7,482 bases of DNA, from contig JAOZSC010000118.1 in the NCBI GenBank assembly GCA_029939875.1, forward strand, positions 1 through 7,482, written 5' to 3'. The first letter of the stretch is position 1. Each line of letters opens with the position of its first letter. This DNA is from Desulfobacterales bacterium (lineage in GTDB: Bacteria; Desulfobacterota; Desulfobacteria; Desulfobacterales; JAFDCJ01). The notes under the pieces are model-generated. The model saw only the letters and a program-made list of their open reading frames with translations. It searched no databases and was not told the origin of the DNA. Shown piece by piece: positions 1-6,263 of the stretch. A program made the translations under genes and the position numbers.

Positions 1-30
1 TTGATTTTTTCAGAAAAACAGGAAGCACCC

Positions 31-723
31 ATGACCGAAAAAAAAATACCCGTCGAGCAGTTGATAAAAGAACAAATTCAGAGATGGAAAACCTTATATG
101 ATCACAGCACTGGAGAGACTGAAGCCAGACTTCCCGTGATAACGGTAAGCCTTGAACCCGGCGCCGGGGGCAGCCTGTTGGCCCGCAAAATAGCAGACCG
201 ACTGGGATTCGATCTTTTCAACCGGGAAATCATCGAGCAAATCGCCAAGAACACCAAAACCAGAAGCGCGGTCATTGAAACCATTGAAAAAGAGCGGCTG
301 GCAGGCATTAAAGATTTTATCTCCTCGCTGATCGAAGACCAGTATATCCATCCCGACCTGTACCTGGAACATCTTTTCGAGGTGATCGGCAGCATCGGCG
401 GCCATGGGCGGGCGGTCATCGTGGGCCGGGGGGCCAATTTCATCCTGCCGCCGGAGGGGCGCTTCAGTGTGCGGGTCGTGGCTCCGCTGGAGATAAGGAT
501 TCAAAATATCGTCCGCAGCCACGATGTTTCAGCAGATGCCGCCCGGCGACGGATCATCGCCAGGGAATCCAGGCGCAGCGCATTTGTCCGGCGCTCTTTT
601 AACGCCAACATTGCCAATCCTCACAACTACGATATGATCATCAACATCGGAAAAATGAGCATCCAATGCGCGGAGGAAGCCGTCATTGGTGCCGTCATGC
701 GCTGCCTGGAAACCAATGGCTAA
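31..723 (+). CDS. cytidylate kinase-like family protein
   Basis: This encodes a 230-residue cytosolic protein of the cytidylate-kinase-like (Cytidylate_kin2 type) P-loop family. Residues 36-48 form the first strand and a P-loop-like turn, EPGAGGS (42-48), followed by the helix LARKIADRLG and then DLFNREII. That order, with a Gly-rich turn lacking the classical GKS/T lysine, is typical of this family. The motif VIVGRGANFIL (129-139) and the C-terminal DMIINIGKMS (201-210) are the other family hallmarks. Arg-rich residues around 172-189 would correspond to the lid. The ATG at 31 is preferred because AGGAAG at 20-25 lies five bases upstream; the frame stays open to base 1 (TTG), but that start has no visible ribosome site inside the window. 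Members of the family are presumed nucleoside monophosphate kinases, but true CMP kinase activity is rarely shown and the housekeeping cmk is usually a separate gene. The family call is firm and the substrate is unknown. Confidence 0.85.
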   Translation: MTEKKIPVEQLIKEQIQRWKTLYDHSTGETEARLPVITVSLEPGAGGSLLARKIADRLGFDLFNREIIEQIAKNTKTRSAVIETIEKERLAGIKDFISSLIEDQYIHPDLYLEHLFEVIGSIGGHGRAVIVGRGANFILPPEGRFSVRVVAPLEIRIQNIVRSHDVSADAARRRIIARESRRSAFVRRSFNANIANPHNYDMIINIGKMSIQCAEEAVIGAVMRCLETNG

Positions 724-790
724 GACCGGCGAAGAGAAGCTCGCATCTGATTGTCCACAATTCAGGTTGAAGTGCCTTTTCACTCAACGG

Positions 791-804
791 GCCGCTTCGG
801 CGGC
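791..804 (+). terminator. C(UUCG)G tetraloop hairpin between kinase and lipoprotein genes
   Basis: GCCGC (791-795), TTCG (796-799) and GCGGC (800-804) form a perfect 5-bp stem closed by the exceptionally stable UUCG tetraloop. It lies 68 bases after the kinase stop and 34 bases before the lipoprotein ATG. Only a weak T run (ATTTC) follows, so it is a poor intrinsic terminator. It could instead act as a 3'-end stabiliser or a leader structure for the lipoprotein gene. The structure is certain; the role is inferred. Confidence 0.35.
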
Positions 805-838
805 ATTTCACGATCCTGCTTTCAGGAGTTTTACCAAG

Positions 839-1603
839 ATGCGCCGCCTGCTGACAACAAGCTTGCAGGCCATTGCCCTGGCAGGCCTGCTGATGGGACT
901 TGCCGGATGTGCCTCCACCTCTGATCCAGGGCTATTGCCTCCGGCCGCACACCACATCACGGAACTTGCGATCAATGAAAACCCAGCGGCACTGGTGCTG
1001 ATCATTAAAGCAAGCCCGGTACCGGCCTATACCGCCACCCGGCAGACGGCTCCAGCAGGGGTCTTGATTGCCTTTGCCGATTGCGACCTGCAGATCGCCC
1101 CAAAAACCTACCGTCCCCCGGACAATGCCATCATTAACTGGATTGAGGTCCGGGAAATTGTAGCCGGCACCACCACCACGGCCCAGCTTTTTATTACCCT
1201 GAAAGCTGACCGGCCTTACAACCTGGCGCAGGATCCGGACGGCATCCGGGTAATATTTTCAAAAGCACCCGCGGTTTCCCGGACGACCAAACCCGCTGTG
1301 CCATCCACCACCAACACTGCCCCGGCAACCTCGCCACCTAAAACATCCGCGCCTGTCCGGCCGGCAGCGGCGCCGGTGACATTGACCTGGGACCCGGTTC
1401 CGGATACCACCGCCTATCGTGTTTACTGGAGCGATTCACCGGGGGTCGTACCGCATAGCGCAAAGAAACTGACGGTCACCACCAATCGGGTTGAAATTTC
1501 AGGCCTGCTTCCCGGCAAAACATATTATTTTGTCGTCACCAGCGTTAGGGGATCGCAGGAAAGTAAGGCCTCCGCAGAATTGTCGTTCACCGTGGGGCAA
1601 TAA
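839..1603 (+). CDS. lipoprotein with AMIN-like and fibronectin type III domains
   Basis: This is a 254-residue envelope lipoprotein. The N-terminus, MRRLLTTSLQAIALAGLLMG, is a basic start plus hydrophobic core ending in the lipobox LAGC, so Cys24 would be lipidated; Ala-Ser at +2/+3 does not suggest inner-membrane retention. Residues about 40-140 (ALVLIIKAS to DGIRVIFSK) have the alternating-strand pattern and closing 'gv.v.f' strand of AMIN domains, which bind peptidoglycan or secretin partners; this assignment is by eye. A Thr/Pro/Ala-rich linker follows (about 142-178). The last 75 residues are a fibronectin type III domain, with LTWDPVPDTTAYRVYW, the 'ISGLLPGKTYYFVVTSV' type core, and a final strand. 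The ATG at 839 is chosen because AGGAG at 824-828 precedes it and the signal peptide starts there. The in-frame ATG at 686 would overlap the kinase gene and put 51 unrelated residues before the signal. The molecular role is unknown; a structural or protein-binding role in the cell envelope is most likely. Confidence 0.8.
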   Translation: MRRLLTTSLQAIALAGLLMGLAGCASTSDPGLLPPAAHHITELAINENPAALVLIIKASPVPAYTATRQTAPAGVLIAFADCDLQIAPKTYRPPDNAIINWIEVREIVAGTTTTAQLFITLKADRPYNLAQDPDGIRVIFSKAPAVSRTTKPAVPSTTNTAPATSPPKTSAPVRPAAAPVTLTWDPVPDTTAYRVYWSDSPGVVPHSAKKLTVTTNRVEISGLLPGKTYYFVVTSVRGSQESKASAELSFTVGQ

Positions 1604-1657
1604 GTGCCTTGTGCCTAAAGTTATCGCTTGTCCCCGGATTGGTACAACCTCTCCAGT

Positions 1658-1676
1658 CCTCCACCATAGGTGGAGG
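1658..1676. terminator. hairpin between convergent stop codons, possible bidirectional terminator
   Basis: CCTCCACC (1658-1665), a three-base loop ATA, and GGTGGAGG (1669-1676) form an 8-bp perfect stem in the 75-bp gap between the plus-strand lipoprotein stop and the minus-strand permease stop. On the plus strand only GTTTAG follows, and on the minus strand no T run follows, so it lacks a canonical U-tract. Its position between convergent genes is the main argument for termination. Confidence 0.5.
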
Positions 1677-1678
1677 GT

Positions 1679-2575
1679 TTAGAAAGAACTAAGCTTTCTT
1701 TCGATCTTGGGGTTAAGCTCTTCTCTGAGCCAGTCGGCAAAAAGATTGATGCCCACCACCAAAAGCACCAGGGCCGCCCCCGGAAAGACGATCATCCACC
1801 ACATACCGGCATATATATAATTTTTCCCGATGGAAATCATCATCCCCAGCGATGGTTCGGTCAGGGGAACCCCGACGCCCAGAAAACTCAAGGTGGCTTC
1901 CAGCATAATGACCACAGCCAGGTCCACCGCCACCACCACAAAAATCGGTGGGATGGCATTGGGCAGCAGATGCCGGACGAGCAGTCGGAAATCCTTGGCC
2001 CCGGTGGCCCTGGCCGCCAGAATATAGGCTTCCTCTTTGATTTCCAGAACAGAGCCGCGCATGGTGCGGGCATAACGGACCCAGTCCGGCAGGCAGATGG
2101 CGATGATGACGACAAAGATGCTGGCACCGCCGAAGATGCCCAGGAATAAAAACGCCATCAGGGTAGTGGAAAAAGAAAAAAAAGTGTCGGCCAGGCGCAT
2201 GGTGACGACATCCAGCCATCCGCCGTAATAGCCGGCCAGCAGGCCGATGAGAATGCCGAAAGAGCCGGCGATGAGCACAACCCCGAAGCCCACAATGAGC
2301 GACGTGCGGCAGCCGTAAATAATGGTGCTCAAAATACCGCGGCCCTGGTCATCGGTGCCCAGCAAATAAGGCGACACCCCGCCTTCCATCCAGACCGGTG
2401 GGATTAAAAAGTGCTCCAGGCTGACTTTCTCCAGGTCATAGGGATCCTGGGGGGTGATCCAGGGGGCCAGCAGCGCCGCCAGGATGAACAGCAACAGGAT
2501 AATGCTGCCTGCCACGGCGGATGGATCGTGCAGATAGCTGTAAAGCATCCTGGATTTAATACGGTGTTCAGCCAT
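1679..2575 (-). CDS. dppC: peptide/nickel-type ABC importer permease, DppC/OppC class
   Basis: This is the second inner-membrane permease of the importer, 298 residues, the usual length for DppC. A cytoplasmic N-terminus (MAEHRIKSRMLYSYLHDPSA) leads into the first membrane segment at about 21-40. The periplasmic motif LLGTDDQGRG (71-80) is diagnostic for the C-type subunit; the more usual last residue is Asp. Further membrane segments lie at about 93-117, 137-162, 209-232 and 257-280. The EAA loop that docks on the ATPases is EEAYILAARATGAKDFRLL with RHLLPNAIPP after it (181-210). Its ATG overlaps the end of the B permease gene by 8 bases (ATGGCTGA), so translational coupling is likely, and its own ribosome site is weak. 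It is the last gene of the operon. The symbol names the component class only; the substrate is unproven. Confidence 0.93.
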   Translation of the reverse strand: MAEHRIKSRMLYSYLHDPSAVAGSIILLLFILAALLAPWITPQDPYDLEKVSLEHFLIPPVWMEGGVSPYLLGTDDQGRGILSTIIYGCRTSLIVGFGVVLIAGSFGILIGLLAGYYGGWLDVVTMRLADTFFSFSTTLMAFLFLGIFGGASIFVVIIAICLPDWVRYARTMRGSVLEIKEEAYILAARATGAKDFRLLVRHLLPNAIPPIFVVVAVDLAVVIMLEATLSFLGVGVPLTEPSLGMMISIGKNYIYAGMWWMIVFPGAALVLLVVGINLFADWLREELNPKIERKLSSF

Positions 2576-3533
2576 AGCGTATCTTCGGGTTGATCAGGGC
2601 GTAAAGAATATCCACGATCATATTCAGCGTGATGATGATCAGGGCGGCCATCATGATGTAGGTAACAATCACCGGCTGATCGTTTTCATAAAAGGAGCTC
2701 AGCAGCAGGTTGCCCATTCCCGGCCATTGAAAAATCGTTTCCGTAATAATGGCAAAGGCGATCAGTTCCCCGAACTGCAGACCCGTGATGGTGATTACCG
2801 GAATCAGGACATTTCGCAGGGCATGTTTGAAGATCACCTTTCTAGGCGACAGGCCCTTGGCCCAGGCGGTCTTGATGTATTCTTCGGTCATCACCTCCCG
2901 CATGCCGGCCCGGGTCAGGCGCAGCAGCACGGCCAGCTGGTACATCGCCAGGGTGGCGGCCGGCAGGATCAGATGCTTGAGCCCGTCGATGGTCAGCAGC
3001 CCGGTGCGCCAGAAACCCACTCGCACCGTTTCGCCCCGGCCGAAGGGCGGCAAAATGCCCAGGTAAACGCTAAACACCATGATCAGTAAAATGCCCATCA
3101 GAAACGTCGGGATGGAAATGCCGCCTAGGGAGCCGGCCATAATCAGGCGATTGCGAAAGGCGTAAGGTTTTAAGGACACCAGAACCCCCAGGCCCACCCC
3201 GAGACAAAAGGCCATCACCACCGCCACCGAGGCCAGCTCGAAGGTAGCGGGAAACCGTTCCAGGATGAGCCCCAGGGCCGGCACCCGGGTCACGTAGGAT
3301 TTGCCGAAATTGCCGTGCAGGACGTTCCAGATAAACCGGCCGTACTGGACGTACATGGGCTGGTCCAGCCCGAAGGCCCGGCGCACCTCCTCAATCTCCT
3401 GAAGGGTGGCGTATCTGCCGGCCATGGTGATCACCGGATCGCCCATGTAACGGAAGATAACAAAGCAGATCGTCGATACGGCCAACAGCACCACCACCGC
3501 CTGCATCAGTCTTCTTGCAATGTAGGTGACCAT
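2568..3533 (-). CDS. dppB: peptide/nickel-type ABC importer permease, DppB/OppB class
   Basis: This is the first inner-membrane permease, 321 residues from the ATG chosen here. The N-terminus MVTYIARRLMQAVVVLLAVSTICFVIFRY is the classic B-subunit start, a short basic segment followed by the first helix. The periplasmic region has the typical FGLDQPMYVQYGRFIWNVLHGNFGKSY stretch (54-80). Membrane segments follow at about 99-121, 134-160, 188-206, 248-268 and 289-313. The EAA loop is EYIKTAWAKGLSPRKVIFKHALRN (218-241), and PGMGNLL (271-277) is the conserved motif before the last helix. The frame extends upstream to a TTG at 3575, but that adds 14 residues that do not resemble the family; neither start has a strong Shine-Dalgarno. 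It pairs with the overlapping C permease to form the translocation pore. The symbol names the class, not a proven substrate. Confidence 0.93.
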   Translation of the reverse strand: MVTYIARRLMQAVVVLLAVSTICFVIFRYMGDPVITMAGRYATLQEIEEVRRAFGLDQPMYVQYGRFIWNVLHGNFGKSYVTRVPALGLILERFPATFELASVAVVMAFCLGVGLGVLVSLKPYAFRNRLIMAGSLGGISIPTFLMGILLIMVFSVYLGILPPFGRGETVRVGFWRTGLLTIDGLKHLILPAATLAMYQLAVLLRLTRAGMREVMTEEYIKTAWAKGLSPRKVIFKHALRNVLIPVITITGLQFGELIAFAIITETIFQWPGMGNLLLSSFYENDQPVIVTYIMMAALIIITLNMIVDILYALINPKIRYG

Positions 3534-3566
3534 AAAAATTGCCCGCAACAAAGTTACGCGTACCTG

Positions 3567-3578
3567 ATTTTGCAAAAT
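3567..3578. repeat. 12-bp perfect AT-rich palindrome upstream of permease B gene
   Basis: ATTTTGCAAAAT is identical to its reverse complement, and one more T/A pair lies outside it after a one-base mismatch. It sits 33 bases upstream of the chosen B start, in the gap after the binding-protein gene. It could be an operator half-pair or chance; the extended TTG start at 3575 lies inside it. The symmetry is certain and no factor can be named. Confidence 0.4.
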
Positions 3579-3581
3579 GAA

Positions 3582-3629
3582 TCCGCGGCCAGCCGTCCAG
3601 CGTGTCCGGCCGGGATAACCGACCGCGGA
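3582..3629. repeat. GC-rich dyad in binding protein-permease gap
   Basis: TCCGCGG (3582-3588) and CCGCGGA (3623-3629) are perfect 7-bp inverted arms. Between them are a CCGGCCGG palindrome (3606-3613) and an alternative GGCC/GGCC pairing (3587-3590 with 3608-3611). In the minus-strand transcript this could fold into a GC-rich structure starting about 25 bases after the binding-protein stop. No U-tract follows, so partial attenuation or protection of the upstream message from 3' decay are the plausible roles. Both are inferred. Confidence 0.35.
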
Positions 3630-3654
3630 CCGTATGCTGCTTCAATCCAGAATT

Positions 3655-5187
3655 TTATTTGAATCCAATTTCCTTGTAGACCATCCAACGGTCCGGGCGG
3701 GGCTGGAACTGGATTCCCCGGCCTTTCTGCGTGGCGTACAGATCCTCCTGGTAGTGCAGGGGAATCCAGACGATCTGGTCCACCATGGCCATCTTGTTGA
3801 GCTGTTGCAGCGTTTTTTTGCGCTGCTGCACATCCACCATGTCGGCGGTGGATTCCAACAGTTTGTCAAGGGCAGCGTTGTTGTAAGCCGTGCCGTTAAA
3901 TTTGCCGAAGCCGATTTTCTCGTCCCGGCTATGGGCCAATTTAAAATACGTGCGGCCCATGTCAAAGGTGCCGTCAAACCAGCCGATAAGGTAAAATTCC
4001 AGCTTGCCGGAAGTCACCTCGGGAAAAAAGATGGACTTGGGTTTTACGTCCAGCTTGGCATTGATGCCCACCTTGGCCAGGTAACGGGCCACGGCCTCAG
4101 CGATCTTGGCGTCCTGGACATAGCGGTCATTGGGACCGGTGAGGGTGATGTCAAATCCGTTGGCATACCCGGCTTGCTTGAGCAGTTTTTTAGCGGCCTG
4201 GGGATCATAGGGCAATCGTTTGATACCGGCATTGTAGCCGATAGTGGGCGGATCCGGAACCTGGGCTGCCGGGGCGGCATGTCCACGCATGATTTTTTCG
4301 ATAATCTCATTTTCGTTGATGGCCATGTACATGGCCTTGCGAACGCGGATGTCCGCCATGGGCGTTCCCGGTTTGTTGCCCAATGCCAGAAAAATAGAAC
4401 GCCGGGCCGGCCGGCTGACCACGTGCAATTTCGGATTCTTCAGGATCTTGTCATAAAGCTCCACCGGCACCCCGGTGACGATGTCAACCTGTCCGGAAAC
4501 CAGGGCAGCAAAGCGGGTCGAGGACTCCCTGATGGGGCGGATCTCCACCTTCTTGATGGGTGGCGCGCCTTCCCAGTAATCTTCATTGGCCTCCATACGG
4601 ATGTAGGACCCCTTGACCCATTCGGTCAGTTTGTAAGCACCGGTCCCGATGGGCTTGACCATCACATCTCCCGAGTCCCGGGATTCAGTGGACTCTTTGT
4701 CCATGATGAAAATCTGGTGCATGTTGTTGGCAAACCAGGGGATCGGCGTCTTGGTTTTAATGGCCACCGTATAATCATCGATAATATCGATGGAATCAAT
4801 GGACTTGCCGGTGTTGATAAATTCGGACACTTCCGGGTCACCAAGGCGTTCGAAGGTAAACTTGACGTCAGCGGCGGTAAAAGAGTTGCCGTTGTGAAAC
4901 TTGACGCCTTTGCGCAGGTAAAATTTCCAGGTCAACAGATCCGGATGCTCCCAGCGAACGGCCAGGGCGGGTTCAAGCGTGCCCCCGGATCCTTTGCGCT
5001 GCAGCAGGCCGTCAAAAAAATTGGCCATGTACTGCAACCCGGCATCGGAATCATCCCCATGGGGATTCATCATACGTGGGGGCGTATCCTGGGCCACCAC
5101 AAGGGCCGAGGCAGCCAGCACGGGACCGGCCATGGCAAAAACGGTAACAAGGCTGATGGCAAACAGGGAAAGAAAAAGCTTTTTCAT
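3655..5187 (-). CDS. periplasmic solute-binding protein of family 5 (peptide/nickel type)
   Basis: This is the 510-residue extracytoplasmic receptor of the importer. MKKLFLSLFAISLVTVFAMAGPVLA is a Sec signal peptide with a likely cut after VLA (residue 25). There is no lipobox Cys, so the mature protein should be free in the periplasm. Family 5 hallmarks run in order: NPHGDDSDAGLQYMANFFDGLL (41-62), LEPALAVRWE (71-80), the signature FHNGNSFTAADVKFTFERL (97-115), PIGTGAYKL (179-187), NEDYWEG (201-207), and RFAALVSGQVDIVTGVP (225-241). The C-terminal lobe includes the GWFDGTFDMG turn where peptide binders often carry Asp-Pro. Translation should be strong because AAAGGAGGT lies seven bases before the ATG. 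The coding strand seems to avoid TTA, CTA and TCA codons: the codon-aligned antisense frame is open throughout. It lies between the ATPase and permease genes of its operon. Its ligand cannot be read from sequence; peptides are the default guess, with glutathione- or nickel-type binders as alternatives. Confidence 0.93.
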   Translation of the reverse strand: MKKLFLSLFAISLVTVFAMAGPVLAASALVVAQDTPPRMMNPHGDDSDAGLQYMANFFDGLLQRKGSGGTLEPALAVRWEHPDLLTWKFYLRKGVKFHNGNSFTAADVKFTFERLGDPEVSEFINTGKSIDSIDIIDDYTVAIKTKTPIPWFANNMHQIFIMDKESTESRDSGDVMVKPIGTGAYKLTEWVKGSYIRMEANEDYWEGAPPIKKVEIRPIRESSTRFAALVSGQVDIVTGVPVELYDKILKNPKLHVVSRPARRSIFLALGNKPGTPMADIRVRKAMYMAINENEIIEKIMRGHAAPAAQVPDPPTIGYNAGIKRLPYDPQAAKKLLKQAGYANGFDITLTGPNDRYVQDAKIAEAVARYLAKVGINAKLDVKPKSIFFPEVTSGKLEFYLIGWFDGTFDMGRTYFKLAHSRDEKIGFGKFNGTAYNNAALDKLLESTADMVDVQQRKKTLQQLNKMAMVDQIVWIPLHYQEDLYATQKGRGIQFQPRPDRWMVYKEIGFK

Positions 5188-5194
5188 GGGGTTA

Positions 5195-5202
5195 CCTCCT
5201 TT
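5195..5202 (-). promoter_or_regulatory. near-perfect Shine-Dalgarno of the binding-protein gene
   Basis: On the minus strand the bases read AAAGGAGG followed by TAACCCC and the ATG at 5187, giving a seven-base spacing from GGAGG. It is clearly the strongest ribosome site in the operon, consistent with a receptor made in excess over the membrane complex. Confidence 0.85.
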
Positions 5203-5211
5203 GGGTTACGG

Positions 5212-5226
5212 GTTAATGTCATTAAC
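5212..5226. promoter_or_regulatory. GTTAAT-N3-ATTAAC dyad, operator-like
   Basis: GTTAAT (5212-5217), GTC spacer and ATTAAC (5221-5226) form a perfect 6-bp inverted repeat 25 bases upstream of the binding-protein start. The AT-rich arms with an odd spacer look more like a protein-binding dyad than a terminator. No clear sigma70 promoter is seen next to it. The symmetry is certain; the operator role is a guess. Confidence 0.4.
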
Positions 5227-5246
5227 TTAAGGATCGGTGCAATCTC

Positions 5247-5270
5247 TGTGGGAGCGGATTTCCACCGCAA
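5247..5270. repeat. REP-like palindrome between ATPase F and binding-protein genes
   Basis: The plus strand reads TGTGGGAGCGG, then ATTTCCA, then CCGCAA. GCGG (5254-5257) pairs with CCGC (5265-5268), and an alternative GTGGGA/TTCCAC pairing has one wobble. The opening GTGGGAGCGG strongly resembles the head of REP elements known in Pseudomonas and similar intergenic palindromes in other Proteobacteria, although the second arm here is degenerate. REP sequences often sit between operon genes and protect the upstream message. Only this one copy is in the window, so the repeat status is untested. Confidence 0.4.
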
Positions 5271-5279
5271 CTATAGCGT

Positions 5280-6242
5280 TCAATATAGATAGCAGGCCAC
5301 GTGGTGGTTGTCACCCACATTTTTCAGCACCGGAGCCTGCTGGTCGCACTGCGACATACGGAACGCACAGCGGGGATGAAATGCGCAGCCCGCCGGCGGA
5401 TTGATGGGGCTGGGCACATCCCCCTGCAAAATGATCCGTTTGCGGTCATCGCCAGGTTGCGCCACCGGGATGGCCGAAAGCAGCGCCCGGGTATAGGGAT
5501 GTTTGGGGTCCGAATACAGGGCCTTGTAAGAAGCGGTTTCCACGATTTTTCCCAGATACATCACGATGATATGATTGCAAATATGTTCCACCACCGCCAG
5601 ATCGTGAGCAATCAGGATGTAGGACAGATCAAACTCCTGTTGCAAATCGATTAACAGATTGATGATCTGGGCCTGGATGGATACGTCCAGGGCTGAAACC
5701 GGTTCATCACCGATGATCAGCTCCGGATTCAGTGCCAGCGCCCTGGCGATGCCGATGCGCTGCCGCTGCCCACCGCTGAATTCGTGGGGATACCGTCTTC
5801 CCTGTTCAGGGGTCAGACCGACTTTTTCCATCAGATAGGCAATCCGCTCCCCCCTTTCCCGGCCCGGGTAGGCCCCGTGAATCTCCATGGGATCCCTGAG
5901 AATCTGGTTGACGACCATGCGGGGATTCAACGAAGAGTATGGGTCCTGAAAAATAATCTGGACATCCTTTTTCAGGGCCTGCAATTGGGATTTTGTCATC
6001 CGGAAAATGTCTTTTCCCCGAAACACCACCCTGCCGGAGGTGGGCTCGATTAACCGCAAAACGGCAAAACCGGTGGTGGTTTTGCCGCATCCGCTTTCTC
6101 CCACTATCCCCAGGGATTCACCTTTTTTCAACGCAAAGGAAACGCCGTCCACAGCGTAAACGAAACCGGCGGTCCTGGAAAAAAGGCCCTTTTTGATGGG
6201 GAAATGGACTTTTAAATTATCGACTGTCAGCAGGTCTTCCAC
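5280..6242 (-). CDS. dppF: peptide-type ABC importer ATPase, DppF/OppF class
   Basis: This is the second ATP-hydrolysing subunit, 320 residues from the GTG chosen here. Numbered from that start, the Walker A motif is GESGCGKT (48-55), the Q-loop Gln is 99 in FQDPYSSLNPR, the ABC signature is FSGGQRQR (155-162), Walker B is LIIGDE (Asp179, Glu180) and the switch His is 213 in AHDL. The catalytic set is complete. The C-terminal oligopeptide-transporter extension has HPYTRALL (248-255) and four cysteines, Cys286-x5-Cys292-x6-Cys299-x17-Cys317, the pattern that ligates an iron-sulfur cluster in characterised members. The PSSLNPR-like stretch after the Q-loop, PYSSLNPR, is typical of the F subunit. 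GTG at 6242 has GAGGGAG six bases upstream; a TTG at 6257 would add five residues but is preceded only by a T run. It follows the D gene by 21 bases, implying cotranscription. Confidence 0.92.
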   Translation of the reverse strand: MEDLLTVDNLKVHFPIKKGLFSRTAGFVYAVDGVSFALKKGESLGIVGESGCGKTTTGFAVLRLIEPTSGRVVFRGKDIFRMTKSQLQALKKDVQIIFQDPYSSLNPRMVVNQILRDPMEIHGAYPGRERGERIAYLMEKVGLTPEQGRRYPHEFSGGQRQRIGIARALALNPELIIGDEPVSALDVSIQAQIINLLIDLQQEFDLSYILIAHDLAVVEHICNHIIVMYLGKIVETASYKALYSDPKHPYTRALLSAIPVAQPGDDRKRIILQGDVPSPINPPAGCAFHPRCAFRMSQCDQQAPVLKNVGDNHHVACYLY

Positions 6243-6248
6243 ACGAAA

Positions 6249-6255
6249 CTCCCTC
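6249..6255 (-). promoter_or_regulatory. Shine-Dalgarno deciding the ATPase F start
   Basis: On the minus strand GAGGGAG is followed by TTTCGT and GTG at 6242. The alternative TTG at 6257 begins at the end of a seven-T run and would place this ribosome site inside the coding region. The site therefore favours GTG. Confidence 0.6.
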
Positions 6256-6263
6256 AAAAAAAC

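Noticed and set aside
686..838. N-terminal extension of the lipoprotein from ATG 686
   Set aside because: It overlaps the kinase gene and would bury the lipoprotein signal peptide behind 51 residues. The ATG at 839 has a ribosome site and begins the signal directly.
1681..1699. AGAAAG/CTTTCT inverted repeat at the end of permease C
   Set aside because: The arms are only six A/T-rich base pairs with a seven-base loop, lying inside the coding sequence for the charged C-terminus. It is weak compared with the neighbouring 8-bp GC hairpin.
1670..2149. 159-codon plus-strand frame opposite permease C
   Set aside because: Its composition is very rich in His, Gln, Asp and Gly, as expected from the antisense of a hydrophobic membrane protein. 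There is no ribosome site or family resemblance.
3634..5292. 552-codon open frame on the plus strand opposite the binding-protein gene
   Set aside because: It is aligned codon-for-codon with the sense gene, so it stays open simply because the sense gene lacks TTA, CTA and TCA codons. Its product has no recognisable domain and it has no credible start context, while the sense protein has a signal peptide and family 5 motifs throughout.
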